Shown in pieces: positions 1 through 10,300 of a DNA stretch of 34,470 nucleotides. Origin of the DNA: a virus; IMG/VR virus record IMGVR_UViG_3300032073_000103, positions 1-34,470 of that record, one strand, 5' to 3'. The position numbers were made by a program, and so were the translations under genes. The number at the start of each line of letters is the position of its first letter. Positions within the stretch are counted from its first letter, which is position 1. A model generated the notes under the pieces. It had not been told where the DNA came from and searched no databases. It was given only the letters and a program-made list of their open reading frames with translations.

Positions 1-127
1 TTCTGTCAGGAAACTGAGGAAAAATGGGGTAAGGGAACATGGTTAGCCAGTATCAAACTCAATATGTATGTCGAGGGCATGACAGTGTATAATCCCAAAG
101 TCATATCATGTCTAAAGTATCTAAACA
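1..127. repeat. Terminal direct repeat (left copy), join of a circular molecule
   Basis: These 127 bases are identical to the last 127 bases of the window (34344-34470). The reading frame of the ATPase gene continues in phase through the join. An exact overlap of this length is typical of a circular molecule linearised by a k=127 assembler, so it is most likely an assembly overlap and not a biological terminal repeat. The unique circle is 34,343 bp. Confidence 0.93.
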
Positions 128-240
128 AGTGCAGAGAAAAGAAACTGATTACACTGGAAGCCATAGCCTCACATTATGACTTGGTTCCAAAAAAGACTAG
201 ACTAAGAAAGAAACTGTCAGGGGTGGTTAATGATGAGTAG
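1..240 (+). CDS. Viral P-loop ATPase, C-terminal part (starts at 33516)
   Basis: Codon 1 here is codon 277 of the ATPase that begins at 33516; positions 1-127 duplicate the end of the window. The segment adds a mixed alpha-rich tail ending in a basic stretch (KKTRLRKK) and stops with TAG at 238-240. The tail has no recognised domain. The next gene begins inside it, at 230, in another frame, so translation is probably coupled. Confidence 0.85.
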   Translation, partial: FCQETEEKWGKGTWLASIKLNMYVEGMTVYNPKVISCLKYLNKCREKKLITLEAIASHYDLVPKKTRLRKKLSGVVNDE

Positions 241-340
241 TTTGGACGAATTTATTTCAACTAGGTGTAAAAGTGTATTACATTCTTTTTGTTCAGAAAA
301 GACCTGTATATGCTGGTGTCACCTAAAGGGGAATCACTAA
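230..340 (+). CDS. 36-aa Cys-rich mini-protein
   Basis: ATG at 230 overlaps the last 11 bases of the ATPase gene, and the stop lies one base before the next ATG (342). The product has Cys at regular intervals (CKSV, FCSEKTCICWCH), enough Cys/His to bind one zinc or metal ion. No family is recognised. Evidence that it is real: the tight overlaps on both sides and the Cys pattern shared with the rest of this operon. It may be a small regulator or structural metal-binding peptide. Confidence 0.6.
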   Translation: MMSSLDEFISTRCKSVLHSFCSEKTCICWCHLKGNH

Positions 341-341
341 G

Positions 342-524
342 ATGAAAATCTGTTATGACTGTATGGAAGTTGCAAAGTATCTAGTACATGACAAGGGCAC
401 TCATGTATGTCAGGTATGCTTTCACAAAAGATATTCCAAAAGAAAGTATGTCAATAACAACTATCAGTATAAGAAATACACAATGAAAGACGTAAAGAAA
501 CATCTAGAGAAGGACTGGGATTGA
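342..524 (+). CDS. 60-aa zinc-ribbon-like basic protein
   Basis: The product starts MKICYDCMEV and has a second pair at CQVCFHKRYSK, giving a CxxC(x17)CxxC zinc knuckle near the N-terminus. A Lys/Tyr-rich tail follows. It lies one base after the preceding mini-gene and overlaps the next one by 4 bases. A nucleic-acid-binding role is inferred from the zinc site plus basic tail; the target is unknown. Confidence 0.75.
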   Translation: MKICYDCMEVAKYLVHDKGTHVCQVCFHKRYSKRKYVNNNYQYKKYTMKDVKKHLEKDWD

Positions 525-616
525 CAGTCTATCGTTGTGCAAAATGTGGCTTTAACAGTGAGAATGTTGAAGTTGTTTCAGAACACATTGCAGTAGTACA
601 TAGAGATGAAGTTTAG
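521..616 (+). CDS. 31-aa single C2H2 zinc-finger protein
   Basis: TTG start at 521 overlaps the upstream stop (TTGA). The whole product is one C2H2-like finger: CAKC, then a spacer, then HIAVVH. The length is almost exactly one zinc-finger module. The gene is part of an overlapping chain with its neighbours. Single-finger proteins of this kind are common in archaeal viruses and usually act as DNA-binding regulators; its target here is unknown. Confidence 0.65.
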   Translation: MTVYRCAKCGFNSENVEVVSEHIAVVHRDEV

Positions 617-713
617 CAGACCCGAACCAATGTATTCGTACTGTCCATGCTGTAACAAGCCGTTAAAGCCTACTCAAAAACAAGTTATCGTTCATTCATC
701 TTGTCTGATATAA
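606..713 (+). CDS. 35-aa CPCC-containing mini-protein
   Basis: ATG at 606 lies inside the end of the preceding gene in another frame. The product has CPCCNKPLKP followed by a C-terminal HSSC, which could make one zinc site. It ends convergently with, and overlaps, the minus-strand C2H2 gene at 692-799. No family is recognised; it is probably the last gene of the ATPase operon. Confidence 0.55.
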   Translation: MKFSRPEPMYSYCPCCNKPLKPTQKQVIVHSSCLI

Positions 714-799
714 TGTTCTTTCATGTGTTCAGATAAATCATAGGTTGTTTCCTTACACACCTTACACCAGTTACCTTCTGACTGTTTGCTGTAATTCAT
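692..799 (-). CDS. 35-aa single C2H2 zinc-finger protein
   Basis: The start overlaps the stop of the upstream 157-aa gene by one base (TAATG on the minus strand). The core is WCKVC followed after 11 residues by HMKEH, a C2H2 finger, with an acidic end. It overlaps tail to tail with the plus-strand gene ending at 713. It is probably a small DNA-binding regulator co-transcribed with the 157-aa protein. Confidence 0.65.
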   Translation of the reverse strand: MNYSKQSEGNWCKVCKETTYDLSEHMKEHYIRQDE

Positions 800-1272
800 T
801 AGTCATTATCCATATCTTCTTCTTTGTCCTTACCCATCATAGCGTCAAGGAATGAACGTCTTTTCTCGCCCTTGACTTGGTAGGAACGTTCAATCTTGTT
901 TCTAGCAATCTTGTCAATCAAGGTACTTTGTGCAGAACCGTTTTCTCTGATGGACTCTGAGGATTTGGAATCTATTGAATACTGATAAGCGATAACTAAT
1001 TCTTTGATTTGTTCTGACAATGCTACTGCCTTTTGTCTTGACATAAAGTTGTACACTTGTGTTGAAAGGTTTTGAAAGTTTTCTAATTCTAAGACAAACC
1101 TTGCAAGGTGAGGCGAGGCTACGATAAGTGTCTTGTAGTATAATGACTTTGGGTCAATAACTAAACTTTTCTCAAAGGTTCCGTCCTCTTGTGGAACTTG
1201 CTCTATGCGTTGAACGGACTGAACCAGTACGTCAACTAAGTCCTTGTGTTCAGGTTCGCTTTGTGGTATCAT
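799..1272 (-). CDS. Hypothetical 157-aa protein
   Basis: I do not recognise the family. The protein is mostly alpha-helical, with a central amphipathic region and a highly charged, acidic C-terminus (KDKEEDMDND). It has no Cys and no membrane segment. A TATA-like element lies about 30 bp before the start, back to back with a promoter for the small basic gene at 1331. It is followed by a translationally coupled C2H2 mini-gene. Confidence 0.8.
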   Translation of the reverse strand: MIPQSEPEHKDLVDVLVQSVQRIEQVPQEDGTFEKSLVIDPKSLYYKTLIVASPHLARFVLELENFQNLSTQVYNFMSRQKAVALSEQIKELVIAYQYSIDSKSSESIRENGSAQSTLIDKIARNKIERSYQVKGEKRRSFLDAMMGKDKEEDMDND

Positions 1273-1330
1273 AGCCCTGAATTTTGTAGTTACTATAACC
1301 TTAAAAGGATAATGGTTTTTGAATTAATTG

Positions 1331-1483
1331 GTGGCAAAATCAAAGAAATACCATAGGGAATACTCTAAAAAGTATAGGGAAGCTGATAAGGAAATCTCTA
1401 AAAAGTATAGGGCATTGGGTGTCACTGGTAGTTTTTCAGCGTTTAGAAAGCAAGAGAAAAAGAATAAAAAGTCATTGATATAA
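1331..1483 (+). CDS. 50-aa highly basic mini-protein with an internal repeat
   Basis: GTG at 1331 (or TTG at 1328) opens a frame for a Lys/Arg/Tyr-rich protein. It contains an 11-residue repeat, YSKKYREADKE then ISKKYRALGV. The DNA repeat is 16 bases (1364-1379 and 1397-1412). An AT-rich element at 1302-1311 is correctly placed for a promoter. The composition suggests nucleic-acid binding. No family is recognised, and the short length keeps confidence moderate. Confidence 0.5.
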   Translation: MAKSKKYHREYSKKYREADKEISKKYRALGVTGSFSAFRKQEKKNKKSLI

Positions 1484-1515
1484 TTAAAAATGAATAGTGT
1501 CGCCCTCACTGTTCC

Positions 1516-1537
1516 CCCTATCCTTTACGGGATAGGG
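1516..1537 (+). terminator. Perfect 8-bp hairpin upstream of the virion operon
   Basis: CCCTATCC (1516-1523) and GGATAGGG (1530-1537) pair around a 6-base loop. It lies after the small basic gene and just before the TATA box at 1546. It could end the upstream transcript or be an operator for the downstream promoter; no long T run follows. Confidence 0.5.
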
Positions 1538-1545
1538 CGATAATA

Positions 1546-1553
1546 TTATATAG
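1546..1553 (+). promoter_or_regulatory. TATA box for the 339-aa membrane protein gene
   Basis: TTATATAG is centred 28 bp before ATG 1577, the spacing for an archaeal promoter giving a leaderless transcript that starts at this ATG. This favours ATG 1577 over the in-frame TTG at 1562. Confidence 0.65.
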
Positions 1554-1576
1554 ATAATTTATTGATACAAGTTAAG

Positions 1577-2596
1577 ATGGGCGTTTTACATGGTAGAGAT
1601 TTACTGTCACCAAAGTGGATAACTGCAATTATTTCTGACGCTTCACACCGAGTACATTTTGTTCCAATCAAACACACTATCGGTGATTACTTTATCACAG
1701 ACATTGACGGTGATGTTTATGCCTTCAAGATTGACGGCAGAAGAATATTACAATACAGAGAATCAATGGTCAAGACATTTAGAATATTACAGTATGACAT
1801 TACACATCACTTGCCGTTAAGTTCCGAGTCAAAGGAACTGGAAATTATTTTAGAGTTAAACAAGCTTCCAAAGGTTGACGGTATGTTGGCAAACATATTC
1901 AAGATACTTGGTTCAAAGGAACGTGACGACTTTGTATCACACAAGTTGTCTGAACTGATTGACAAGATTCAAGGCTATGAGAAAGTTCAAGCACAGACTG
2001 AACTTAACGAAAGATACTCAAAGGAAGCCATGAACATGATTAACTATCTAGACCACTTGGACGTAAGGGAAATCGTTACACCGTTAAAGAAGGTGTCAGA
2101 ATTTATCCAAGAAGACCTTATTGCAACAGATCCAAAGTTCATGGGTACAGTTGTGTCTTCATATCAAAGAACCGACATGGAACACAAGAAGGTAACCAAT
2201 ACCCCTATCGCTTCCAAACAAGCATGGATTAAGTTTGTGGCTATCTTTATGGCAATAGGAATGGTAGGTGCGATAGGTTACATTGTATATGACGGTGGAC
2301 ATTTGGACTCTATGATGGGTATGTCCATGCCAACTCTAGGTCAGGTTAGTGATGATGTTATAATGAAACAGTACCCTGACGCTGAAAGTCTTAGACTCGC
2401 AGTAGATTCAGGCAAAGTTGACTATACCAAACTGTCCTCAGTTGCACAGTCAGTAGTTGACGAGCATAGAGAAAGTTATCCCATAATGTTACAGCCTGAA
2501 GAACCAGTCGTGATTGAAGAACCAGTCGTGATTGAAGAAATGGTACAACCTGACGAGGGTGAGGAACCAGTTCCAATAGTAATAGAACAACCTTAA
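1577..2596 (+). CDS. 339-aa membrane-anchored protein with acidic Pro/Val tail
   Basis: No family is recognised. Roughly residues 1-210 form a soluble, mixed alpha/beta then helical domain. One membrane helix follows (WIKFVAIFMAIGMVGAIGYIVY). The C-terminal region ends in an acidic tail with tandem EEPVVI units. The lack of a signal peptide suggests a cytoplasmic N-terminus with the tail outside or inside a virion membrane. ATG 1577 is chosen from the TATA spacing. It is the first gene of the presumed virion operon, 18 bases before the next membrane protein. A structural or egress role is inferred. Confidence 0.8.
   Translation: MGVLHGRDLLSPKWITAIISDASHRVHFVPIKHTIGDYFITDIDGDVYAFKIDGRRILQYRESMVKTFRILQYDITHHLPLSSESKELEIILELNKLPKVDGMLANIFKILGSKERDDFVSHKLSELIDKIQGYEKVQAQTELNERYSKEAMNMINYLDHLDVREIVTPLKKVSEFIQEDLIATDPKFMGTVVSSYQRTDMEHKKVTNTPIASKQAWIKFVAIFMAIGMVGAIGYIVYDGGHLDSMMGMSMPTLGQVSDDVIMKQYPDAESLRLAVDSGKVDYTKLSSVAQSVVDEHRESYPIMLQPEEPVVIEEPVVIEEMVQPDEGEEPVPIVIEQP
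2501..2536 (+). repeat. Tandem duplication of an 18-bp unit
   Basis: An exact 18-base unit occurs at 2501-2518 and 2519-2536 and encodes two EEPVVI copies in the acidic tail. Such short tandem units can expand or contract by slippage. Confidence 0.9.
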
Positions 2597-2614
2597 TACT
2601 AGAATGGCTGATGT

Positions 2615-3040
2615 TTGAATGTGTACTGGTATATAATATTGGCAATACTGGCAGTATCTTTTGTATCTAATGAAGCCTATGCACAGAATACCGTAACTAT
2701 TATTGGTGACGAATCACTTCAGCCATGCTTTATGAATATGACGGCTGGTGCTTCCATGTGGTCTAACTGTGGTGCTGATGAAGATTATTTGGACTTTGCA
2801 CTAATGCCGTTTGAATATATCACTGGTGGTTATTTCTCTATGATACTTGTTACTATCTTTATTATTATGGCTTACATAAAATATCATACCGTACTATATC
2901 CAATGCTTATCGGATTGTTATTCCTTCCAATAAGTTATACTTTCTTCCCAGACACTTTCTTGGTATATGCAATAACATTGTTCGCAGTTGGTGTGGGTGG
3001 AACTTTGACATACCTTCTACTTTGGCGTGGAAGAAACTGA
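2615..3040 (+). CDS. 141-aa secreted/membrane protein with signal peptide
   Basis: The TTG start gives MNVYWYIILAILAVSFVSNEAYAQ, a signal peptide with a cleavage site after AYA; GTG 2621 is an alternative start. A short ectodomain with two Cys (QPCFMN, SNCGAD) is followed by about three hydrophobic helices from residue 65 to 135 and a basic end (WRGRN). It lies 18 bases after the 339-aa membrane protein gene. A virion membrane protein is inferred from its neighbours; no family is recognised. Confidence 0.8.
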   Translation: MNVYWYIILAILAVSFVSNEAYAQNTVTIIGDESLQPCFMNMTAGASMWSNCGADEDYLDFALMPFEYITGGYFSMILVTIFIIMAYIKYHTVLYPMLIGLLFLPISYTFFPDTFLVYAITLFAVGVGGTLTYLLLWRGRN

Positions 3041-3068
3041 TAAATAATAATATGCACCAATAAAACAC

Positions 3069-3710
3069 ATGGGGCGTAGTTGTACTAAATGTGATAAAAA
3101 ACATTATGCCAAAGACCTATGTAAAAATCATTATGAAAAAACTGATGAAGCAAAGGCGAAAAGGAATAAAATAAATCAAAGACCTAAAAATAAAACACGA
3201 AAAAATAATTATAATTTAAAATACCATAAAAAAAATAGAGATACTTTATTATTAAAAATGAGAGAAAGGTATCAAAACCTCACACCTGAACAAATAGAAT
3301 CAGAAAGACTTCGTGGTAAACAAAGAACTGCTAATGGTGAATATAGTAACTATCATAAAAACAATAAAGATAAACGTAATGCTGAGTCTAAACAATGGCA
3401 TTTAGATAACCCAACATATCGTTCTGAATGGGCTAAAGCAAATCCGATAAAGCGTTTAAGAATTGAACAAAGATATGATAAAAAACATTCAAAGTTCTAT
3501 AATAAAATACAATTAAAATCATGGGGTGACTTTATCAAATATATCTTTCCAAGATGTATCAACTGTGGTTCAACCAAACAACTTGAATCTCATCACATAT
3601 TACCTAGAGCTCAGTTTCCTGAACTTGCACTTGCACCTGACAACGGTGTAACCCTATGCAAGAAATGTCATAATGAGATAACACAGTTGTTAAAGAAGTT
3701 TTACGCCTAG
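3069..3710 (+). CDS. HNH endonuclease, probably free-standing homing nuclease
   Basis: The 213-aa protein has an N-terminal zinc motif (CTKCDKKHYAKDLCKNHY) and a long Lys/Asn-rich basic middle. The C-terminal HNH domain reads CINC, ESHHILPRA, DNGVTLCKKCHNEI, with the catalytic His pair and both zinc-binding CxxC pairs. HNH nucleases cut DNA with a metal ion. The gene sits alone between membrane-protein genes and is visibly richer in A and AAA codons than its neighbours. This suggests a mobile homing endonuclease that arrived by transfer. A role in virus packaging is possible but less likely here. Confidence 0.85.
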   Translation: MGRSCTKCDKKHYAKDLCKNHYEKTDEAKAKRNKINQRPKNKTRKNNYNLKYHKKNRDTLLLKMRERYQNLTPEQIESERLRGKQRTANGEYSNYHKNNKDKRNAESKQWHLDNPTYRSEWAKANPIKRLRIEQRYDKKHSKFYNKIQLKSWGDFIKYIFPRCINCGSTKQLESHHILPRAQFPELALAPDNGVTLCKKCHNEITQLLKKFYA

Positions 3711-3723
3711 AGTTTACTTTAAC

Positions 3724-3732
3724 ATTATATAC
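3724..3732 (+). promoter_or_regulatory. TATA box of the candidate coat-protein gene
   Basis: ATTATATAC is centred 29 bp before ATG 3757, consistent with leaderless transcription from that ATG. The next gene has its own TATA-like element, so this gene probably has its own, perhaps strong, transcript. Confidence 0.65.
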
Positions 3733-3756
3733 TAGAATTATTTGAGAGTAAGCATA

Positions 3757-4023
3757 ATGGTCGAGAATAACATTATGGCTTTAGTTGGTGCTTTTATAGG
3801 CATTGCCATACTATTAGGAATCGGTACACAAATCTTAGGCAATTCAGTCCAAGACTGTACTAACCTCTCTGATTATGACAGCACAAGTGGTGCAACCCAA
3901 ACAGGTTGGGCAGCCCAATGTGAAGCAAACAATGAACAAACTCAAAATGCATACGCATTATTGATTATTGTATTAATTGTAATTGCAGCAGTCGTAATTT
4001 TGACAGTAGTCAAGATGTTATAA
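3757..4023 (+). CDS. Candidate major coat protein, 88 aa, two membrane helices
   Basis: The protein has two strongly hydrophobic helices, about residues 7-28 (ALVGAFIGIAILLGIGTQIL) and 66-87 (ALLIIVLIVIAAVVILTVV). A polar loop between them has two Cys (VQDC, AAQC) that may form a disulfide. Short alpha-helical hairpin proteins of this layout are the coat proteins of archaeal spindle-shaped viruses (fuselloviruses, His1, Nitrosopumilus spindle viruses). ATG 3757 is preferred to the upstream TTG because of TATA spacing. It has its own promoter and a T-rich terminator-like end. The coat role is an inference from topology and context. Confidence 0.65.
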   Translation: MVENNIMALVGAFIGIAILLGIGTQILGNSVQDCTNLSDYDSTSGATQTGWAAQCEANNEQTQNAYALLIIVLIVIAAVVILTVVKML

Positions 4024-4039
4024 GCCTAAAAAACTTATA

Positions 4040-4056
4040 CTCTTTACTTTTTTAAA
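4040..4056 (+). terminator. T-rich terminator after the candidate coat gene
   Basis: A T-rich tract (CTCTTTACTTTTTT) begins 17 bases after the stop of the 88-aa protein. Archaeal termination typically uses such T tracts. The end of it overlaps the AT-rich promoter region of the next gene. Confidence 0.5.
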
Positions 4057-4092
4057 TAACTTTAATAACCACACCCCACACTTTTAGTTAGC

Positions 4093-4362
4093 ATGAGTAG
4101 CCTTATCTTTCTAGGATTTTCGGTTATACTTTTTATAATTTCCTATGGTATCATGTTCACTATTGCACCAATGATACTTGGTTCTGTATTTACTGTCATG
4201 GAAAACAATCTGACTAACGGTTCAATGACACAGGAATGGATTGATATGTATAATCAGACCAAAGAAACTACACAGTATTTGATTCCATTGATTCCAAGTA
4301 TAGGAATATTCATTCTAGTAATCAAAGTCTTAATGGTTGCAAGTGCTAGAGGACGAGACTAA
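4093..4362 (+). CDS. 89-aa membrane protein with two helices
   Basis: Hydrophobic helices occupy about residues 3-33 and 62-84 with a polar loop holding N-x-T/S sites (NNLTNGS, NQT). Size and topology match the preceding candidate coat protein, but sequence identity is not evident. It could be a second or minor virion protein. An AT-rich TTAAATAAC lies about 37 bp upstream, implying a short leader. The following adhesin gene starts 2 bases after its stop. Confidence 0.75.
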   Translation: MSSLIFLGFSVILFIISYGIMFTIAPMILGSVFTVMENNLTNGSMTQEWIDMYNQTKETTQYLIPLIPSIGIFILVIKVLMVASARGRD

Positions 4363-4363
4363 A

Positions 4364-7300
4364 ATGTCTAAGACATTACTTGTCATACCTGTACTGCTAG
4401 TGTTACTTTTAGTTCCTACAAATGTATTTGCACAAACTGATTTCGGTGTAACAAGCGATCTGACAGTTGAGGGACTTGAATCATTTCCTAATATTGTAAT
4501 GACACCACCACAAGAAATTGAGATAACCACACCGATAACAGGATTAATGACATTACCCGAAGAACGAATCGAATCATTCACTTTTGAGAAATTCCAAGAC
4601 GGTTTCACATGGGAATTAGATGAGGATGGATTTTTGTATCAACAATGGGATGAACTAGGAACAAACCCTGAACCAAAACCTGAATATCCACAAGTCACAG
4701 AAAACTACACCATTGTACAAAATGAAGATGGCACATACACTTTTGCAACACATAGTCCGTATATCTCAGATGGATATGATTGGAAGCCATACATTCTAGG
4801 TGAGGATGAAAACGTAGTTCAGATACAAATTGCTGGTGGAACTATTGTCTTTGACAAAGTATCTGGTGCAGTTACAATATTCAATGAATATGAAACTGTA
4901 ATTGATTCTGACAGTTACAGTGTAAGAACTGCATTGATTGGTTCTGATGTTTGGACTAACCTTAATGTGAACAATACTGATGTTGAAACTACCGTTGTAG
5001 AGGATGGCGACAAAGTAACAGTTTCATTTATTCGTGAAAATGACGAGGGTAAGTTTACAACTGAATATGTAATATACAGTGGAAAGATAAAGACAACTGC
5101 TTACTTTACAAATTATATTTATGAAAATAACAAGTTTGCATTTACACAAACTTTGGACTTGCCTGACAATATAGTTTCTGTAAACAACATGGATGATATT
5201 GATCTAACTGATTATGTTGGAGTATCTTTTGACCGAACAACACTTGAAGAAAATGAGGATTTAATTTTAGAGATAAAGGACATCTACTATAACTCAGGAC
5301 TAGGATTTGATAACCTATGGAGTGTCAATGTTATAACTCCAACTAAAGTGGCACTTGATTATGCCAACGTAGAACAAACACAAACTGTGATAGGCGATAC
5401 AGTAGAATTAGATCCAATATATACTGTAAATCATATAGGTACTATGTCCCCAGCTCAAAGCACTTCATCATACGGTAACTCACAGGGCGATAGTCTAGGA
5501 TGTGGTGGTCGAATTGCTTCGGGTGATCAGGGGTACAACATTACATGGAACTTGAGAAACTATGTAGGTTCTTGGTACACTTGGAACGGATGTAGAACAG
5601 CTATGGTCGGATTTGATTTGGCTGGAATACCTGACACAGCAGTAATATCTGACACCAAATTAGTATATGATATTACATCATCTAGTAATGCTGGAACTTT
5701 TGACCTCAATCAAATGACACAATCAGGACAAGATGGATGGGGTTTGCATAATTATGATACAAGTCAGGCAGTTGGTACAAATCCATACTCAGTTTACGAC
5801 ACAGCAAACTATGATAAAACATGGGAAATGTACTTAGACGCTAACAACTTGGGTACACAGCCTAACGGTGCTGGAAGTAATTACGCTTCCAATTTATCAT
5901 CTGCTGTGGGTACTTATGTAACGGACTTGGGGTCTGCTGGTAATGCAGATGTTCAGGCACAACTAAATGACTCGACTTCTGTTAATGGTGTTGGGGAGTG
6001 GTTTGGAATTGGTATGCCATATTCAGCCATGAAAACTGGTGCAACTGCTTCTAATAACTGGACAAGTCAAACCGTTCAAACTGTTTCCACACAGGACATG
6101 AACTTTGACAATGTAAATTTATTGATAACATTTTCTTCACCACCAACAGAACCAACTAATGTCACTACAACTGCTAACGGTTCAAACGTTGATTTATCTT
6201 GGAGTGCAAGTGAAACTCTTTCAGATTACATAGAATCATCTTCCGCAAAAACATACGTTGTACCCGTAGCACTTCCTGCAACTTGGTCACTTTGGCAGGG
6301 TGGTGCTAGTCCAACAACTCCAACAATGGGTGTGGGTGGCGTACTTGGAACTGCCTTTGACTTTAACGGTTCTACGGATATGGTCGGTGAAAATTTTGTT
6401 ACAAGTGATTTCGCTTCAAACTCACAGGGTTCAATATCAATATGGATAAAACCTGAAGCAAGTGGGTCTAGTGTAGGCAATCCGTTTGGTGGCACAGGAT
6501 TTCAATCATACTGGATAACCAATACCCCATTGTGGTCAGCATATCCATCAAACTCCTTTAACATGGGATCCCTTTATTCTAATGCCAATGCATTTACAAT
6601 GAACGCATGGAATCATGTTGTAGTTACGATTGATTCAACAACGTCAAACAATACAACCGTTGTTTACGTTAATGGTTCGCCAGTTCAAATGTATAATTAT
6701 CCAAGTGGTACGGGTGGTGGTTCTGCAAGTAGTTCCAACTCAAAGACAGCAAGTAACTTGTTGGCAAATACAATACTAGGCGGACAATACCATCCAAGTC
6801 CGCAATTCAAATATCCGTTTGACGGAAAGATAGACGAAGTTTCCTCATGGGATAAAGTGTTATCACAAACTGAGGTTACAACTTTGTATAACTCAGGTAA
6901 TGGTAATACCCCTGACAGTATCAACTCAAACAACAATCTGATTACTTACTTCCCTTTAGATAATACTTCTACACCTCTGCCAAACATGGCAGTAACATCT
7001 GATCCTGTAACTGTAACGTATGATGTAAAGCGTGACGGTACAAGTGTAGGAACCACGACCAATACTTCATTTACAGATACTACTACTGCTTACGGTACAC
7101 CTTATCTTTTTAGTTTGACAGCTTCCACAAGTAATGGAAGTACATCAACAACAAATTTCCCAATTACACTTACAATTCCAGCACCAACTGGATTGACCGC
7201 AACATTGAACATACCTAACGTTGATCTGTCATGGACTGGTGTAAGTAGTGCAACAGGTTACAAGATTGAACATAGTACGGATGGCACAACTTGGAGTACC

Positions 7301-10300
7301 TTAGTTGCAAATACTGGAAATACAAACACAACTTATTCTGATACTGTACCGACACCAAACACAGTAAATTATTATCAGGTCAGGACATTGATAGGTTCTG
7401 CTGAATCAAATGCTATTTATGATTCAACTACAATCACGCCAGTTAATTACAGAACATATACTGCAACTGCAAGTGCAACAACTTGTGATACTGGAACATT
7501 GTATGCTGATGGTACACATGAAACAGGTATGCCAGCTCAAAATGGTGGAAACAGGTATTGTCTTGTAACTTCAATGGAATACGACATATCTGCAATTCCT
7601 GATACTTCAACAATTACAAGTGCAGTTATTGAAGAAACCCATTCTATTTGGACTTCTGGATTTTCCCCATCTTGTGATTACAAATCCAATATGTCACAAC
7701 AGCCATCAACATCAACCACACAACAAAAATGGGATTCTGTAATAGCTGGTACAGTATATGCAAATGATCCAAACTGTATTTCAGGTTATACAAGTGGAAC
7801 TGCGTATGATGTGCCATTAAGTTCACAGGCTATAACAGATATAGAAACGCAGTTATCAGGGGATTGGTTTGGAATTAATTGGGCTATTGATAATTTCCCA
7901 AGCCTTGCCAACGCTGGAACTGGGGGCACACCAGCTAGTGTTACAGGTGGAACATCATTACTAAAATTAGAATATTCCTATATACCACCATCAGCCAATG
8001 CCACAGTTGGTGGCGTACCATCTGCACCAACTGGATTGACAGCAACTTTCAATACAACTACTGCTGACATTGACTTGGCTTTCACAGCACCAGCAAATAA
8101 TAACGGAAGTGCAGTTATTGGTTACAAAGTTGAAGTCTCAACTGACAATGCAACTTGGAGTACGGTCACTGCTGACACTGGAAACACAAACACAACTTAC
8201 ACAGATCTAAATCCTACAATGGGAAGTTTGAATTACTACAAAGTTTCTGCAATTAACGCATACGGAACTGGTGCAGTTTCAAACATAGACAATGACATGG
8301 CTGGGGTTCCACCTGACGCACCGACAATTACCTCAACCTCAACAGACAATCCAAACACAACACCTTTGGAAATTACAGTTAACTGGACAGCACCAACAAA
8401 TACTGGAACGGCTGGAATTACAAACTATGAGGTCTATCGTGACGGTACATTGGTAACGACAGTTGGTAATGTTACAAGTTATACTGATACAGTTCCAACT
8501 GGCGGTGGCACGTTTGTTTATTCATTAAAATCTGTAACACCACATGGAACTTCTGTATTGTCTGCAACTGCTTCACATACTACACCAACAGTACCACCAG
8601 CACCAACTTCAGCACCTACACTTGCAATAGCAAACCCTGACTCAAATCCGTTTGACGTAACATTGTCATGGTCTTTGCCAAGTTCAGGGGGATCGGCAAT
8701 CACATCATTTGAGGTCTTTAGAAGTACAGATGATATAACCTACTCAAGCGTAGGCAATACTTCACAGTTAATCTTCTATGACACTGTACCAAATGTCGGT
8801 ACATTCTATTACAAGTTTTCAAGCATTAACTTGGTAGGCAATTCAGTTCAGTCGCCTTCAAGTAATATCGCAACACCTACCGAACCAGTTGCAGACTCTA
8901 GTGTCACACTGGCAATCAACAGTCCTGATCCAAGTCCTTTGGATATTACAATAAGCATTGTAGCACCAAGTGGTAACGGTGGTTCTGCAATTACTGGATA
9001 TAACTTGCACTCATCAAATGACGATATAACTTACACACAGATCGCTACCAATGTCACAACAGATCAGACAGTGACAGTATCTTCGGCTGGAACTTGGTAC
9101 ATTAAATCACAGGCAATCAATAACGCTGGAACTGCTGGACTTGGAAGTGCAACAAGTATAACCACACCTTCAGTGCCAACTGGTGACGCAAGTGTTACTT
9201 TGGCAATTCCTGACCCTGACAACTTCCCATTTGATTCAACTGCAACTTTTGTAGCACCAAGTGGTAATGGTGGTTCTGCTGTAACTGGTTACAACTTGTA
9301 TTATTCTGATGATGATATAACCTACTCACAGATAGCAACTGCAAGCAACTCTGTTATCAGTCAGACTTTGACTGGTGCTGGAACTCATTACTTTAAAGTT
9401 GAAAGCATAAACAATGTAGGAACTTCAGCACTCAGTTCGGCAATAACCATTGACACACCAACTGTACCTTCATCTGACGCAAGTGCAACATTGGCAATCA
9501 ACAATCCTAACCCAAGTCCTTTGACAATAACTGCGACACTGGTTGCACCTTCATCTGACGGTGGCAGTGCAGTAACAAACTATAACTTGTGGATTTCAAA
9601 TGACGATATAACTTACACTCAAATCGCAACTGCAATCAACGGAACCTTTGATCAGACAGTAAGTCAGTCTGGAACTTATTACTTTAAGGTAGAATCCACT
9701 AACCTAGTTGGCACTGGTGGTCTTGGAAGTGCAACAAGCATAGCCACGCCAACTGTACCAACTGCACCTCAGAACGCAGGCAGTACAATAGCTGACATTG
9801 ACAACGCACCTTATGACGTAACTGTAACATGGGAAACACCTTCATCAACTGGCGGTTCTGACTTGACACAGTATAACGTTTACAGAAAACAAGGCAGTAG
9901 TGCATACTCTTTGTTGACAACAACCACTGGTCTAAGTATAACTGACACGGTTCCGACTTCACTAACAACCAACTTTACTTACAAGATTCATTCAGTAAAC
10001 AATGTTGGCGAGTCAACTGCATTTGACGATACGACTATTACAACATTCAATGTGCCTTCAGCACCAACACTTTCAGTTACAACTGGAACTACCGTACTGT
10101 CTTGGAACGTTCCAAGCAGTGACGCAACTGTAAGCAGTTATAAAATTTACAGGGACAACGTTTTGCTTACAACAGTCGGTACTGTTACAACATACTCTGA
10201 CTTTAGCACAATCGTGTTTGGAAACTCTTATGACTTTAAGATAGTCGCAGTATCATCTTTGGGTGACAGTGCTGATTCAAACACTGTAACTACAACGCCT

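Noticed and set aside
1-127. True virus terminal direct repeat
   Set aside because: The length equals a common assembler k-mer and the copies lie mid-gene in frame, so a circular assembly overlap is the simpler explanation.
1324-1509. Minus-strand Phe-rich 61-aa frame
   Set aside because: It is antisense to the small Lys-rich gene at 1331; poly-Lys codons read backwards give Phe/Leu, which explains its membrane-like look.
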